64,000 bases of DNA. Origin: an uncultured Flavobacteriaceae bacterium. Lineage in GTDB: Bacteria; Bacteroidota; Bacteroidia; Flavobacteriales; Flavobacteriaceae. Under the pieces are notes generated by a model that did not search any database, was not told the origin of the DNA, and saw only the letters and a program-made list of their open reading frames with translations. This document shows positions 1 through 9,200 of the stretch, in pieces (the stretch's first letter is position 1; each line of letters begins with the position of its first letter). The DNA lies in contig CANKYF010000006.1 in the NCBI GenBank assembly GCA_947487895.1, positions 62,001-126,000 of the forward strand, in the 5' to 3' direction. The translations under genes were made by a program, and so were the position numbers.

Positions 1-239
1 AAGATGCTACTCCTAATGGAAACGTAAAAAAGAAAGCAGTTTCTACTGCGGTTGTTGTACGTACTGTAAAGGAAGTAAGAAGACCAGATGGATCTTATAT
101 TAGATTTGATGACAACGCATGTGTATTATTAAATCCGCAAGGAGAAATGAGAGGTACGCGTGTATTTGGTCCTGTTGCAAGAGAACTTCGTGATAAACAA
201 TTCATGAAGATTGTATCATTAGCACCAGAGGTGCTTTAA
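1..239 (+). CDS. rplN: 50S ribosomal protein L14 (uL14), 3' part
   Basis: The reading frame is open from base 3 and stops at 237-239; the start lies outside the window. The visible 78 residues include the conserved stretches [19 protein letters not shown] and [23 protein letters not shown], which are typical of the C-terminal two thirds of L14. L14 is a 23S rRNA-binding protein of the large subunit at the subunit interface. rplX follows 13 bp later, as expected in the spc operon. Confidence 0.97.
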   Translation, partial: DATPNGNVKKKAVSTAVVVRTVKEVRRPDGSYIRFDDNACVLLNPQGEMRGTRVFGPVARELRDKQFMKIVSLAPEVL

Positions 240-252
240 TACATTATTTAAG

Positions 253-564
253 ATGACAAAGCTTAAAATTAAATCAGGAGATACCGTAAAAGTAATAGCT
301 GGAGATCATAAAGGATCTGAAGGTAAAGTACAGAAGGTATTTATAGATAATAACAAAGCCATCGTTGAAGGTGTAAATATGGTTAAGAAACATACTAAAC
401 CAAGTGCACAAAATCCTCAAGGTGGTATTGTAGAAAAAGAAGCGCCAATTCACATCTCTAACTTATCATTGTTAACTTCAAACGGAGAAACAACAAGAGT
501 AGGTTATAGAGTAGAAGGCGATAAGAAAGTGAGATTTTCAGTAAAATCTAATGAAGTAATATAG
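253..564 (+). CDS. rplX: 50S ribosomal protein L24 (uL24)
   Basis: 103 residues, normal length for L24. The N-terminal KOW motif covers roughly residues 6-33 ([19 protein letters not shown]), followed by the [13 protein letters not shown] segment. L24 is an assembly-initiating protein that binds the 5' end of 23S rRNA. It lies 13 bp after rplN and 2 bp before rplE, so it is cotranscribed. Confidence 0.98.
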   Translation: MTKLKIKSGDTVKVIAGDHKGSEGKVQKVFIDNNKAIVEGVNMVKKHTKPSAQNPQGGIVEKEAPIHISNLSLLTSNGETTRVGYRVEGDKKVRFSVKSNEVI

Positions 565-566
565 TT

Positions 567-1118
567 ATGGCATATTCACCAAGACTAAAAGAAGAGTATA
601 AAAGCAGGGTAATTGCAGCTCTTACAGAAGAATTTGGATATAATAATGTAATGCAAGTTCCTAAACTTGAAAAGATAGTAATATCTAAAGGTGTAGGAGC
701 AGCTGTTGCAGACAAAAAGTTAATTGACTACGCATTAGAGGAGTTAACTACTATATCTGGACAAAAAGCTATATCAACAATATCTAAAAAAGACGTTGCA
801 TCTTTTAAATTACGTAAAGGAATGCCAATTGGGGCTAAAGTTACTTTACGTGGAGAAAGAATGTATGAGTTCTTAGATAGATTAGTTACATCTGCCTTAC
901 CACGTGTAAGAGATTTTAATGGAATTAAGGCTACAGGTTTTGACGGAAGAGGTAATTACAACTTAGGTGTTACCGAGCAAATTATCTTTCCAGAAATAAA
1001 TATTGACAAAGTGAATAAAATTTCTGGTATGGATATTACATTTGTAACTTCTGCTCCAACAGATAAAGAAGCAAAATCATTATTAACTGAACTAGGGTTA
1101 CCTTTTAAAAAGAATTAA
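567..1118 (+). CDS. rplE: 50S ribosomal protein L5 (uL5)
   Basis: 183 residues, full length. Family landmarks include the early KIVISKGVG motif, the [12 protein letters not shown] segment near the middle, and GLPFKK at the C terminus. L5 binds 5S rRNA and places it in the central protuberance, and it contacts the P-site tRNA. The start codon is 2 bp after the rplX stop, which indicates tight translational coupling. Confidence 0.98.
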   Translation: MAYSPRLKEEYKSRVIAALTEEFGYNNVMQVPKLEKIVISKGVGAAVADKKLIDYALEELTTISGQKAISTISKKDVASFKLRKGMPIGAKVTLRGERMYEFLDRLVTSALPRVRDFNGIKATGFDGRGNYNLGVTEQIIFPEINIDKVNKISGMDITFVTSAPTDKEAKSLLTELGLPFKKN

Positions 1119-1121
1119 GAC

Positions 1122-1391
1122 ATGGCTAAAGAATCAATGAAAGCCCGTGAGGTAAAAAGAGCTAAAACAGTAGCTAAGTATGCAGCTAAACGCAAAGCTT
1201 TAAAAGAAGCTGGAGATTACGAAGCATTACAAAAGTTACCTAAAAATGCATCCCCTATTCGTAAGCATAATAGATGTAAATTAACAGGAAGACCTAAAGG
1301 GTACATGAGACAATTTGGTATTTCTCGTGTAACGTTTAGAGAAATGGCTAATCAAGGTCTTATTCCTGGAGTAAAGAAAGCTAGTTGGTAA
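1122..1391 (+). CDS. rpsN: 30S ribosomal protein S14, zinc-independent long form (uS14)
   Basis: 89 residues, matching the long form of S14, with the conserved [19 protein letters not shown] core and C-terminal PGVKKASW. It lacks the two CxxC pairs of the short zinc-binding form, so it is a C-minus paralog type. S14 is needed for assembly of the 30S head. It follows rplE by 3 bp; a 71-bp spacer then precedes rpsH. Confidence 0.98.
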   Translation: MAKESMKAREVKRAKTVAKYAAKRKALKEAGDYEALQKLPKNASPIRKHNRCKLTGRPKGYMRQFGISRVTFREMANQGLIPGVKKASW

Positions 1392-1462
1392 TATTATTTA
1401 AATAATCAGATTTAAGGTTCGGTAACCAACATCGAAAACCAAAATCAACAAATCAATTAATT

Positions 1463-1861
1463 ATGTACACAGATCCAATTGCGGATTTTTTGACAAGAAT
1501 TAGAAATGCAGTACGTGCTAACCACAGAGTGGTGGAGATTCCTGCATCTAATTTAAAGAAAGACATGACTAAAATATTATTCGAGCAAGGATATATTTTA
1601 AGTTATAAGTTTGATGATTCTACTACTCAAGGTACTATTAAGATTGCACTTAAATATAACAGTGTAACTAAAGAACCTGTAATCAAGAAGATTCAGAGAA
1701 TAAGTAAACCAGGTTTACGTAAGTATGCTGGTGCTAAAGAATTACCTAGAATTCTTAACGGTCTTGGTATTGCTATTGTTTCTACTTCACATGGAGTAAT
1801 GACAGGTAAACAAGCCAAAAGAGATAATGTAGGTGGAGAAGTATTATGTTACGTTTACTAA
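1463..1861 (+). CDS. rpsH: 30S ribosomal protein S8 (uS8)
   Basis: 132 residues. It begins with the classic DPIADFLTRIRNA and ends with the conserved GGEVLCYVY. S8 is a primary 16S rRNA-binding protein of the platform and in enterobacteria represses the spc operon; whether that regulation applies here is unknown. The 71-bp spacer before it is the longest in this part of the operon and shows no clear terminator. Confidence 0.98.
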   Translation: MYTDPIADFLTRIRNAVRANHRVVEIPASNLKKDMTKILFEQGYILSYKFDDSTTQGTIKIALKYNSVTKEPVIKKIQRISKPGLRKYAGAKELPRILNGLGIAIVSTSHGVMTGKQAKRDNVGGEVLCYVY

Positions 1862-1879
1862 TTTTAAAGGCAGAAAGAA

Positions 1880-2422
1880 ATGAGTAGAGTAGGAAATAAT
1901 CCAGTTGCAATTCCAGAAGGAGTTACTGTTGAAGTAAAAGATAACATAATTACAGTTAAAGGTAAATTAGGAGAATTAACTCAAGAGTTTGATGCTGTAG
2001 ATATTAAAGTTGAAGAAGGAAACGTTGTTGTATCTAGACCTTCAGAGTTAAAATCTTTTAAAGCTAAGCATGGTCTTTACAGATCATTAATCAACAATAT
2101 GGTTGAAGGTGTGTCTAAAGGGTTTACTAAAGAACTTGAACTTGTAGGAGTAGGTTACAGAGCTAGTAATCAAGGTCAAAAACTTGATTTAGCTTTAGGT
2201 TTTTCTCATAATATAGTTTTAAGTCTTGCTCCAGAAGTAAAGGTAGAGACTATTAGTGAAAAAGGTAAGAACCCTATAGTAAAGTTAACTTCTCATGATA
2301 AACAACTTGTAGGTCAAGTAGCTGCAAAGATTCGTGGTTTCAGAAAACCAGAACCTTATAAAGGTAAAGGTATCAAGTTTGTTGGTGAAGAAATTAGAAG
2401 AAAAGCAGGTAAATCAGCTTAA
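1880..2422 (+). CDS. rplF: 50S ribosomal protein L6 (uL6)
   Basis: 180 residues, containing the two tandem L6 folds. The N terminus is SRVGNNPVAIPEGV and the signature PEPYKGKGIKF lies near the C terminus. L6 sits near the factor-binding site and sarcin-ricin loop. It lies 18 bp after rpsH and 10 bp before rplR in the same operon. Confidence 0.98.
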   Translation: MSRVGNNPVAIPEGVTVEVKDNIITVKGKLGELTQEFDAVDIKVEEGNVVVSRPSELKSFKAKHGLYRSLINNMVEGVSKGFTKELELVGVGYRASNQGQKLDLALGFSHNIVLSLAPEVKVETISEKGKNPIVKLTSHDKQLVGQVAAKIRGFRKPEPYKGKGIKFVGEEIRRKAGKSA

Positions 2423-2432
2423 TAAGTAAGTT

Positions 2433-2789
2433 ATGGCATTGACAAAAGAACAAAGAAGACAGAGAATAAAAAACAGAATCCGTAAGGTTGTTTCTGGTAC
2501 AGAAGCTAGACCAAGATTAACTGTTTTTAGAAGTAATAAAGAAATTTACGCTCAAATTATAGATGACGTTTCTGGTAAAACTATAAGCGCTGCATCTTCT
2601 AGAGATAAAGATATTGATTCTGCAAAAGCAAACAAGACTGAAGCTGCTAAGTTAGTAGGTAAGGCTGTTGCTGAAAAAGCTTTAAAAGCTGGAGTAGAAA
2701 CTATCGCTTTTGATAGAGGTGGATATTTATATCACGGTAGAGTTAAATCATTAGCTGAAGGTGCTAGAGAAGCTGGATTAAAATTTTAA
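2433..2789 (+). CDS. rplR: 50S ribosomal protein L18 (uL18)
   Basis: 118 residues with a basic N-terminal arm, the [20 protein letters not shown] core and the C-terminal [24 protein letters not shown] signature. L18 binds 5S rRNA together with L5. Spacing to its neighbours (10 and 6 bp) shows cotranscription. Confidence 0.98.
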   Translation: MALTKEQRRQRIKNRIRKVVSGTEARPRLTVFRSNKEIYAQIIDDVSGKTISAASSRDKDIDSAKANKTEAAKLVGKAVAEKALKAGVETIAFDRGGYLYHGRVKSLAEGAREAGLKF

Positions 2790-2795
2790 GAAATT

Positions 2796-3320
2796 ATGTA
2801 TCAAAATTATAAAAGCGCAGAATTAGTAAAACCAGGTGGATTAGATCTTAAAGATCGTTTAGTTGGTGTGCAAAGAGTTACAAAAGTAACTAAAGGTGGT
2901 AGAGCTTTTGGATTCTCAGCAATAGTTGTTGTTGGTGATGAAGCAGGAGTTGTTGGCCAAGGTTTAGGTAAGTCTAAAGATGTTGCTAGTGCAATTGCAA
3001 AAGCAGTAGAAGATGCAAAGAAAAACCTTGTTCGTATTCCTATTAGAAAAGGAACATTACCACATGAGCAAAAAGGGAAATATGGTGGAGCTAGAGTAAA
3101 TATTATTCCAGCTGCTCCAGGTACTGGTGTAATTGCAGGTGGTGCGGTAAGAACTGTTCTTGAAGCAGTTGGTATTCATGATGTATTATCAAAATCTCAA
3201 GGATCTTCTAACCCTCACAACGTTGTAAAAGCTACATTTGATGCTTTATTACAGTTAAGAGATGCAAACACCATTGCAAAAGATAGAGGTATTTCACTTG
3301 AGAAAGTTTTTAACGCTTAA
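2796..3320 (+). CDS. rpsE: 30S ribosomal protein S5 (uS5)
   Basis: 174 residues. The N-terminal double-stranded RNA-binding part holds [21 protein letters not shown], and the C-terminal part holds [16 protein letters not shown] and [16 protein letters not shown]5 lies at the mRNA entry channel and affects decoding fidelity. It starts 6 bp after rplR. Confidence 0.98.
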   Translation: MYQNYKSAELVKPGGLDLKDRLVGVQRVTKVTKGGRAFGFSAIVVVGDEAGVVGQGLGKSKDVASAIAKAVEDAKKNLVRIPIRKGTLPHEQKGKYGGARVNIIPAAPGTGVIAGGAVRTVLEAVGIHDVLSKSQGSSNPHNVVKATFDALLQLRDANTIAKDRGISLEKVFNA

Positions 3321-3332
3321 TAACTATCAATG

Positions 3333-3512
3333 ATGGGAAAAATTAAAGTAACAAAGGTTAAAAGCGCTATCAATCGTACGCAAAGACAAAAAAGAACATT
3401 AGAAGCTTTAGGTCTTAAAAGGATTGGACAAGTAAAAGAGCACGAGGCTACACCAAATATTCTTGGTATGGTTGCTAAAGTTTCACATTTAGTTTCTGTA
3501 GAAGAAGCTTAA
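3333..3512 (+). CDS. rpmD: 50S ribosomal protein L30 (uL30)
   Basis: 59 residues from the second of two adjacent ATG codons (3330 and 3333). The second is preferred because MGKIKVTKVKSAINR matches the usual L30 N terminus. The protein contains the ALGLKRIGQ motif and the NILGMVAKVSHLV region. L30 is a small 23S rRNA-binding protein. Its place between rpsE and rplO is the standard spc order. Confidence 0.96.
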   Translation: MGKIKVTKVKSAINRTQRQKRTLEALGLKRIGQVKEHEATPNILGMVAKVSHLVSVEEA

Positions 3513-3528
3513 ATAATATAAAACTGAA

Positions 3529-3981
3529 ATGGATTTAAGTAATTTAAAACCTGCACAAGGTTCAGTAAAAAACCAAGGAAAAAGAGTTGGTAGAGGACAA
3601 GGTTCTGGTAAAGGTGGTACTGCTACACGTGGTCACAAAGGAGCTAAGTCACGTTCTGGATACTCTAAAAAATTAGGATTTGAAGGTGGTCAAATGCCAC
3701 TTCAAAGACGTGTTCCAAAGTTTGGTTTTAAGAATATTAATCGCGTTGAGTATCAAGGTGTAAATTTAGATACGCTACAACAATTGGTTGATGATAAGAA
3801 AATTAAAGACACCGTAGATTTAGAAGCAATTCTATCTAATAGATTAGCTGGAAAAAATGATCTAGTTAAAATTTTAGGTAGAGGAGAATTAAAAGCTAAA
3901 TTAAAAGTATCTGCACATAAGTTTACTGCGTCAGCAAAAGCTGCTATTGAAGCTGCTGGAGGAGAAGCTGTAACATTATAA
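3529..3981 (+). CDS. rplO: 50S ribosomal protein L15 (uL15)
   Basis: 150 residues. It has the glycine- and basic-rich N-terminal extension (KRVGRGQGSGKGGTATRGHKG), then GFEGGQMPLQRRVPKFGF, and a C-terminal globular domain ending in AIEAAGGEAVTL. L15 is a late-assembly protein that reaches into the large subunit core. It precedes secY by 18 bp, the common spc arrangement. Confidence 0.98.
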   Translation: MDLSNLKPAQGSVKNQGKRVGRGQGSGKGGTATRGHKGAKSRSGYSKKLGFEGGQMPLQRRVPKFGFKNINRVEYQGVNLDTLQQLVDDKKIKDTVDLEAILSNRLAGKNDLVKILGRGELKAKLKVSAHKFTASAKAAIEAAGGEAVTL

Positions 3982-3999
3982 TAAGACCTTATTAAAAGT

Positions 4000-5346
4000 A
4001 TGAAATTTATAGAATCAATTAAAAATGTTTGGAAAATAGAAGAACTGAGAAACAGAATTATTGTGACTCTTGGACTTCTACTAGTTTATCGTTTTGGTAC
4101 GCAAGTTACATTGCCTGGTATAGATGCTGAGCAATTACAAAACTTAGCAGATAATACTAATTCGGGAATCTTAGGTATACTTAGTGCCTTTACAGGAGGA
4201 GCTTTATCTAGAGCTTCGGTATTTGCTTTAGGAATCATGCCATACATTTCTGCTTCTATTGTTGTACAATTAATGGGTATTGCTATTCCTTATTTGCAAA
4301 AGCTTCAAAAGGAAGGTGCTAGTGGACAAAAGAAAATAACTCAAATTACACGTTGGTTAACGATTGCAATTTGTTTATTTCAATCACCAGCTTATTTAGC
4401 AAGTTTGCCAAGTTTAGGAGTTCCTCAAAGTGCATTTTTATTAGGTACGGGGCCTTTATTCTATTTTTCATCTATAAGTATCTTAGTAACAGGGTGTATC
4501 TTTGCTATGTGGTTAGGTGAAAAAATTACAGATAAAGGTATTGGAAATGGTATTTCATTATTGATTATGGTAGGTATTATTGCTACGTTACCACAATCTT
4601 TTATTCAAAATGCCGCTACTAGAATGGAAGGTAATAACGTAATGCTTATTCTTTTTGAATTAGTAATATGGTTCGTTATTATACTAGCTTCAATAATGCT
4701 GGTAATGGCAGTTAGAAAAATTGCTGTTCAATATGCAAGAAGAACTGCAACTGGAGGCTATGAAAAAGCTGCAGCTGGAGGATCTAGACAATACATTCCT
4801 TTAAAGCTAAATGCTTCTGGAGTAATGCCAATCATATTTGCTCAAGCAATTATGTTTGTACCTGGTTTAATTGGTGGATCTTCATTTATGAAAGAAACAA
4901 CTGCAGGAGCATGGTTACAAACTAATTTTGCTGATATATTTGGTTTCTGGTATAACTTAGTATTTGCTCTATTAATTATAATATTTACGTATTTCTATAC
5001 AGCAATTACAGTACCTACCAATAAAATGGCCGATGATCTAAAACGTAGTGGAGGATTTATTCCTGGAATTCGTCCAGGCTCTGAGACTGCTGAATACTTA
5101 GATAAAATAATGTCACAAATAACATTACCAGGTTCTATCTTCTTAGCGCTTATTGCAATTTTTCCAGCAATAATTGTTAAGATTATGGATGTACAACAAG
5201 GATGGGCACTATTTTTTGGAGGTACTTCATTATTAATTATGGTAGGAGTTGCTATTGATACTGTACAACAAGTTAATTCATACTTGTTAAATAGACATTA
5301 TGATGGCTTGATGAAAACGGGTAAAAATAGAAAGGCTAGCGCTTAA
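4000..5346 (+). CDS. secY: Preprotein translocase channel subunit SecY
   Basis: 448 residues with about ten hydrophobic helices. Family motifs include the N-terminal [19 protein letters not shown], the plug-region [49 protein letters not shown], and the cytoplasmic-loop motif [15 protein letters not shown]. SecY forms the inner-membrane channel with SecE and SecG; secG lies elsewhere in this window (54030-54377). The gene is embedded in the spc operon between rplO and infA, with no adk or map gene following it. Confidence 0.98.
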   Translation: MKFIESIKNVWKIEELRNRIIVTLGLLLVYRFGTQVTLPGIDAEQLQNLADNTNSGILGILSAFTGGALSRASVFALGIMPYISASIVVQLMGIAIPYLQKLQKEGASGQKKITQITRWLTIAICLFQSPAYLASLPSLGVPQSAFLLGTGPLFYFSSISILVTGCIFAMWLGEKITDKGIGNGISLLIMVGIIATLPQSFIQNAATRMEGNNVMLILFELVIWFVIILASIMLVMAVRKIAVQYARRTATGGYEKAAAGGSRQYIPLKLNASGVMPIIFAQAIMFVPGLIGGSSFMKETTAGAWLQTNFADIFGFWYNLVFALLIIIFTYFYTAITVPTNKMADDLKRSGGFIPGIRPGSETAEYLDKIMSQITLPGSIFLALIAIFPAIIVKIMDVQQGWALFFGGTSLLIMVGVAIDTVQQVNSYLLNRHYDGLMKTGKNRKASA

Positions 5347-5356
5347 TATATATACT

Positions 5357-5572
5357 ATGGCAAAACAAGCAGCAATAGAGCAAGATGGAACAATTATAGA
5401 AGCATTATCTAATGCTATGTTTCGTGTAGAGTTAGAAAATGGTCACATTGTGACAGCTCATATTTCTGGAAAAATGCGTATGCATTACATTAAATTATTA
5501 CCAGGAGATAAAGTAAAATTAGAAATGAGTCCTTATGATTTAACTAAGGCTCGTATAACTTATAGATACTAA
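5357..5572 (+). CDS. infA: Translation initiation factor IF-1
   Basis: 71 residues, a single S1/OB-fold domain with the motifs [26 protein letters not shown] and [36 protein letters not shown]-1 binds the 30S A site during initiation. It starts 10 bp after secY. The 60-bp spacer to rpmJ holds a long hairpin, listed separately. Confidence 0.98.
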   Translation: MAKQAAIEQDGTIIEALSNAMFRVELENGHIVTAHISGKMRMHYIKLLPGDKVKLEMSPYDLTKARITYRY

Positions 5573-5615
5573 ATTAACTTGGTGGCTGAGGTTCTCGAAG
5601 CTACAAAGAGTTAAT
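5573..5615 (+). promoter_or_regulatory. Hairpin between infA and rpmJ
   Basis: Right after the infA stop, ATTAACT (5573-5579) pairs with AGTTAAT (5609-5615). Inside it, GTGGCT pairs with AGCTAC (with one G-U pair), and GAG-GTT-CTC forms the tip. There is no T-tract, so it does not look like a terminator. It could be a processing site, a protein-binding leader or a translational control element for rpmJ. The pairing is visible in the sequence; the function is unknown. Confidence 0.5.
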
Positions 5616-5632
5616 TTAAAAAACTAATAAAG

Positions 5633-5749
5633 ATGAAAGTAAGAGCATCAGTTAAAAAGAGAAGCGCAGATTGTAAAATAGTGCGTAGAAAAGGGAGACT
5701 TTATGTTATCAACAAAAAGAATCCAAGGTTTAAACAAAGACAAGGTTAA
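5633..5749 (+). CDS. rpmJ: 50S ribosomal protein L36, zinc-free form (bL36)
   Basis: 38 residues with the L36 signature [19 protein letters not shown] and ending in FKQRQG. Of the canonical zinc ligands (C11, C14, C27, H33) only C14 remains; the others are S, N and F, so this is a C-minus L36. Its place between infA and rpsM is the usual one. It is easily missed because of its length. Confidence 0.96.
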   Translation: MKVRASVKKRSADCKIVRRKGRLYVINKKNPRFKQRQG

Positions 5750-5765
5750 AAAAGAGTCATTAGTT

Positions 5766-5824
5766 TTTTAGACGTTAGATGAATCTGTTCGAAATAGAAA
5801 TGTTTAGGATTCTAACAACTAAAA
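5766..5824 (+). promoter_or_regulatory. Inverted repeat in the rpmJ-rpsM spacer
   Basis: TTTTAG (5766-5771) and GTTAG (5774-5778) can pair with CTAAC (5812-5816) and CTAAAA (5819-5824). A further AATC/GATT pairing lies inside. The 101-bp spacer ends at the rpsM start. It may be an rpsM leader structure or a degenerate word-repeat spacer of the kind common in flavobacteria. No promoter box stands out. Confidence 0.3.
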
Positions 5825-5850
5825 GCTAACTACTAGAAACTAAAAACAAT

Positions 5851-6219
5851 ATGGCAAGAATTGCAGGTGTAGACATACCTAAAAACAAAAGAGGAGTAAT
5901 TTCCTTGACTTATATCTACGGAGTAGGTAAAAGTAGAGCACAAGAAATTTTAGCAACAGCTAAGGTTGATGAGAACATCAAAGTTCAAGATTGGAATGAT
6001 GATCAAATTAGTGGTATTCGTGAAGCTATTGGAACATATACTATTGAAGGTGAATTACGATCTGAAACTCAATTAAACATTAAGCGTTTAATGGATATAG
6101 GATGCCAAAGAGGTATTCGTCACAGAGCTGGTTTACCATTAAGAGGTCAACGTACTAAGAACAATTCTAGAACTAGAAAAGGAAGAAGAAAAACTGTTGC
6201 TAACAAGAAAAAAGCATAA
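5851..6219 (+). CDS. rpsM: 30S ribosomal protein S13 (uS13)
   Basis: 122 residues starting [26 protein letters not shown], with the signature [28 protein letters not shown] near the C terminus and a lysine-rich tail. S13 is in the 30S head and contacts the P-site tRNA and large subunit. It heads the alpha-operon gene order and lies 6 bp before rpsK. Confidence 0.98.
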   Translation: MARIAGVDIPKNKRGVISLTYIYGVGKSRAQEILATAKVDENIKVQDWNDDQISGIREAIGTYTIEGELRSETQLNIKRLMDIGCQRGIRHRAGLPLRGQRTKNNSRTRKGRRKTVANKKKA

Positions 6220-6225
6220 TAAATC

Positions 6226-6609
6226 ATGGCAAAGACAAGTACTAAAAAACGTAAAGTTATTGTTGACTCTGTTGGAGAGGCACATGTTACTGCTTCTTTC
6301 AATAATATTATTATTTCACTTACCAATAAAAAAGGAGACGTAATTTCTTGGTCATCTGCTGGTAAGATGGGATTTAGAGGATCTAAGAAAAATACACCTT
6401 ATGCTGCTCAATTAGCTGCTGAAGATGCTGCAAAAGTAGCTCAAGAAGCAGGATTGAAAAAAGTAAAGGTATATGTTAAAGGTCCTGGAAATGGTAGAGA
6501 ATCTGCTATTCGTTCTATTCATAATGCAGGTATTGAAGTAACTGAAATTATTGATGTAACTCCATTACCACATAACGGATGTAGACCTCCAAAACGTAGA
6601 AGAGTTTAA
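6226..6609 (+). CDS. rpsK: 30S ribosomal protein S11 (uS11)
   Basis: 127 residues with the typical [34 protein letters not shown] and the C-terminal [19 protein letters not shown]11 lies on the 30S platform next to the mRNA path. A hairpin followed by T residues lies after it (6684-6725), so transcription probably ends or is attenuated before rpsD. Confidence 0.98.
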   Translation: MAKTSTKKRKVIVDSVGEAHVTASFNNIIISLTNKKGDVISWSSAGKMGFRGSKKNTPYAAQLAAEDAAKVAQEAGLKKVKVYVKGPGNGRESAIRSIHNAGIEVTEIIDVTPLPHNGCRPPKRRRV

Positions 6610-6683
6610 ATAATTAAGATTATAGATTTTCGATTTAAGATTGATACTCAAAAATCGTATTTCGTAAATCAAAAATCATAAAT

Positions 6684-6725
6684 AAAAATTAATATCATCT
6701 GTTTCTCAGATGGTATTAATTTTTT
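6684..6725 (+). terminator. Intrinsic terminator after rpsK
   Basis: AATTAATATCATCTG pairs with CAGATGGTATTAATT around a short TTTCT loop, with one T-G wobble, followed by TTTTT. It separates rpsM-rpsK from the rpsD-rpoA-rplQ genes, which have their own candidate promoter at 6729. Confidence 0.8.
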
Positions 6726-6728
6726 GCA

Positions 6729-6736
6729 TAAATTTG
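6729..6736 (+). promoter_or_regulatory. Candidate -7 promoter element for rpsD-rpoA-rplQ
   Basis: TAAATTTG matches the Bacteroidota -7 consensus TAnnTTTG and lies just after the rpsK terminator, 105 bp before the rpsD start. No TTG is seen at the expected -33 distance, so the call rests on the -7 box and its position. Confidence 0.45.
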
Positions 6737-6781
6737 CAGACTTTTAAAATTTAAAATAACAAGTATCAACAAGAGATAAAA

Positions 6782-6822
6782 TAGTTATCGAAGGATAAGA
6801 TTAAGACCTTAATTCATAACTA
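6782..6822 (+). promoter_or_regulatory. Structured rpsD leader
   Basis: In the long untranslated leader of rpsD, TAGTTAT (6782-6788) pairs with ATAACTA (6816-6822), and inside it ATTAA-GACC-TTAAT forms a tetraloop hairpin. S4 represses its own operon through mRNA structures in enterobacteria and bacilli; that this structure is an S4 target is inference. Confidence 0.4.
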
Positions 6823-6841
6823 CTCTTAAAAACAATTAGAA

Positions 6842-7447
6842 ATGGCAAGATATACTGGTCCTAAAACTAAAATAGCTAGAAAATTTGGAGAAGCTATTTT
6901 TGGAGAAGATAAATCTTTTGAAAAAAGAAATTACCCTCCAGGTCAACACGGAAACAACAGAAGACGTGGAAAAAAATCTGAGTATGCTATCCAATTAGCA
7001 GAAAAGCAAAAAGCAAAATATACTTACGGTATCTTAGAGCGTCAATTTAGAGGCTTATTTAAAAAGGCAAGAGCTGCACAAGGAATTACTGGTGAAGTTC
7101 TTTTACAATTATGTGAATCTAGATTAGATAATGTTGTGTACCGTATGGGAATTTCTCCATCAAGAAGTGGTGCTAGACAATTAGTATCTCACAGACACAT
7201 TACAGTAAACGGAAACTTAGTAAACATTCCTTCTTACCAATTAAAAGCAGGAGATGTTATTGCTGTAAGAGAAAAATCAAAATCATTAGAAGTTATTCAA
7301 AATTCATTGGCTAACTCTTCAAGTGTTTATGAGTGGATTACTTGGAATAGTGATACTAAAGAAGGAGCTTATGTATCTGTTCCTGCAAGAATTCAAATTC
7401 CAGAAAACATCAACGAGCAATTCATCGTCGAATTATACTCTAAATAA
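6842..7447 (+). CDS. rpsD: 30S ribosomal protein S4 (uS4)
   Basis: 201 residues. The N-terminal [15 protein letters not shown] and the S4 RNA-binding domain around residues 95-160 ([30 protein letters not shown]) are clear. There is no CxxC zinc knuckle near the N terminus. S4 nucleates 30S assembly. It is followed after 100 bp by rpoA, and a long leader with candidate structure precedes it. Confidence 0.98.
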   Translation: MARYTGPKTKIARKFGEAIFGEDKSFEKRNYPPGQHGNNRRRGKKSEYAIQLAEKQKAKYTYGILERQFRGLFKKARAAQGITGEVLLQLCESRLDNVVYRMGISPSRSGARQLVSHRHITVNGNLVNIPSYQLKAGDVIAVREKSKSLEVIQNSLANSSSVYEWITWNSDTKEGAYVSVPARIQIPENINEQFIVELYSK

Positions 7448-7547
7448 TAAATTAACCACATTGGTATTTAGCCAAAGGGTTTGCAAGTATTTCTTCAAAC
7501 TTATAAACCGCGCAACTAAATAACAATTAAAACGAAGAAACAAACAT

Positions 7548-8540
7548 ATGGCAGTATTTAATTTTCAAAAGCCCGACAAAGTAATCATGATTGATTCAAC
7601 AGATTTTGAAGGGAAATTCGAATTTCGTCCTTTAGAACCTGGTTATGGATTAACTGTTGGTAATGCATTAAGAAGAGTATTGTTATCTTCATTAGAAGGT
7701 TTTGCAATCACTTCTGTTAGAATAGAAGGTGTAGACCATGAATTCTCTGCAATTGCGGGTGTGGTTGAAGATGTTACAGAAATCATTCTTAATTTAAAAC
7801 AAATACGTTTTAAAAGACAGATAGATGATATTGATAACGAGTCTGTTTCTATTTCTATTTCTGGTCAAGAAAGAATAACAGCTGGTGATTTCCAGAAGTT
7901 TATTTCAGGATTCCAAGTATTAAATACAGAGTTAGTAATCTGTAATTTAGATCCTAAGGTGAATCTTAATATGGAAATTACAATAGAAAAAGGTAGAGGA
8001 TATGTTCCTGCAGAAGAAAATAAAAAAGCTGCTGCACCAGTTGGAACTATCTTTACGGATTCTGTTTATACGCCAATAAAAAACGTTAAGTATAGTATTG
8101 AAAACTATCGTGTAGAGCAAAAAACTGATTATGAAAAATTAGTTTTTGAAATTATTACAGATGGTTCTATTACACCACAAGACGCTTTAACAGAAGGTGC
8201 TAAAACTTTAATTCACCACTTTATGTTATTCTCAGATGAGAGAATTACTTTAGAAGCTGATGAAATTGCACAAACTGAAACATATGATGAGGAATCATTA
8301 CACATGCGTCAGTTACTTAAAACTAAGTTAATAGATATGGACTTATCTGTTCGTGCTCTTAACTGTTTAAAAGCTGCAGAAGTAGATACTTTAGGAGACT
8401 TAGTATCTTTCAATAAAAATGACTTAATGAAGTTCCGTAACTTTGGTAAAAAATCTTTAACTGAGCTTGAAGAGCTTGTTAACGTTAAAGGGTTAAACTT
8501 CGGTATGGACTTAAGTAAATATAAATTAGATAAAGATTAA
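7548..8540 (+). CDS. rpoA: RNA polymerase subunit alpha
   Basis: 330 residues. The N-terminal assembly domain includes [27 protein letters not shown]. After a linker, the C-terminal domain (from about residue 250) contains [23 protein letters not shown] and [14 protein letters not shown]. Alpha dimerises to start RNA polymerase assembly, and its C-terminal domain contacts promoter DNA and activators. Confidence 0.98.
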   Translation: MAVFNFQKPDKVIMIDSTDFEGKFEFRPLEPGYGLTVGNALRRVLLSSLEGFAITSVRIEGVDHEFSAIAGVVEDVTEIILNLKQIRFKRQIDDIDNESVSISISGQERITAGDFQKFISGFQVLNTELVICNLDPKVNLNMEITIEKGRGYVPAEENKKAAAPVGTIFTDSVYTPIKNVKYSIENYRVEQKTDYEKLVFEIITDGSITPQDALTEGAKTLIHHFMLFSDERITLEADEIAQTETYDEESLHMRQLLKTKLIDMDLSVRALNCLKAAEVDTLGDLVSFNKNDLMKFRNFGKKSLTELEELVNVKGLNFGMDLSKYKLDKD

Positions 8541-8701
8541 CAAGTTTAGATTGTCGATTTTCGATTGACGAATTCAAACAGTCAAAATTTTAAAATCGTA
8601 AATCTGAAATTGTAAATCGTAAATTAATCATTAACTCCTTTATAGTTTGCTCCTCAATAGAGAATAGAGTAGTAGCAAGATAAAGGTTTAAAACACATGT
8701 C

Positions 8702-9175
8702 ATGAGACACGGAAAAAAAATTAACCATTTAGGTCGAAAGACAGCTCACAGAAAAGCAATGTTAGCTAATATGGCTTGTTCTTTAATAGAACACAAACGT
8801 ATTAACACAACAGTTGCTAAAGCAAAAGCTTTAAAGAAATTTTTTGAGCCAATAGTTACAAAATCTAAAGAAGATACAACACATAACAGACGTCTTGTTT
8901 TTTCTAAATTAAGACAGAAAGATGCAGTAACTGAATTATTTAGAGATGTAGCTGTAAAAGTTGGTGATAGACCAGGGGGTTACACAAGAATAATTAAGTT
9001 AGGAAACCGATTAGGTGATAACGCTGATATGGCTATGATAGAGCTTGTAGATTACAATGAAATTTACAATGCAGATAAGCCTAAGAAGAAAACTACAAGA
9101 AGAAGTAGAAGAGGTGGTAGTAAACCAGCTGCTGCTCCTGTAGTAGAAACAGCAACTAACGAAGAAGAGGAATAA
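8702..9175 (+). CDS. rplQ: 50S ribosomal protein L17 (bL17) with charged tail
   Basis: 157 residues. The L17 core is at residues 1-120 ([51 protein letters not shown]). About 35 extra residues follow, first basic ([12 protein letters not shown]) and then Ala/Pro and Glu-rich (ATNEEEE). The tail makes it longer than the roughly 120-residue form of many bacteria; such tails are common in Bacteroidota. A strong terminator follows at 9201. Confidence 0.97.
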   Translation: MRHGKKINHLGRKTAHRKAMLANMACSLIEHKRINTTVAKAKALKKFFEPIVTKSKEDTTHNRRLVFSKLRQKDAVTELFRDVAVKVGDRPGGYTRIIKLGNRLGDNADMAMIELVDYNEIYNADKPKKKTTRRSRRGGSKPAAAPVVETATNEEEE

Positions 9176-9200
9176 ATGTTAATAAGCATTTAATATATTA

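Noticed and set aside
7323-7523. 66-aa frame overlapping the end of rpsD
   Set aside because: It lies mostly inside rpsD in another frame and reads like a shadow; no family features.
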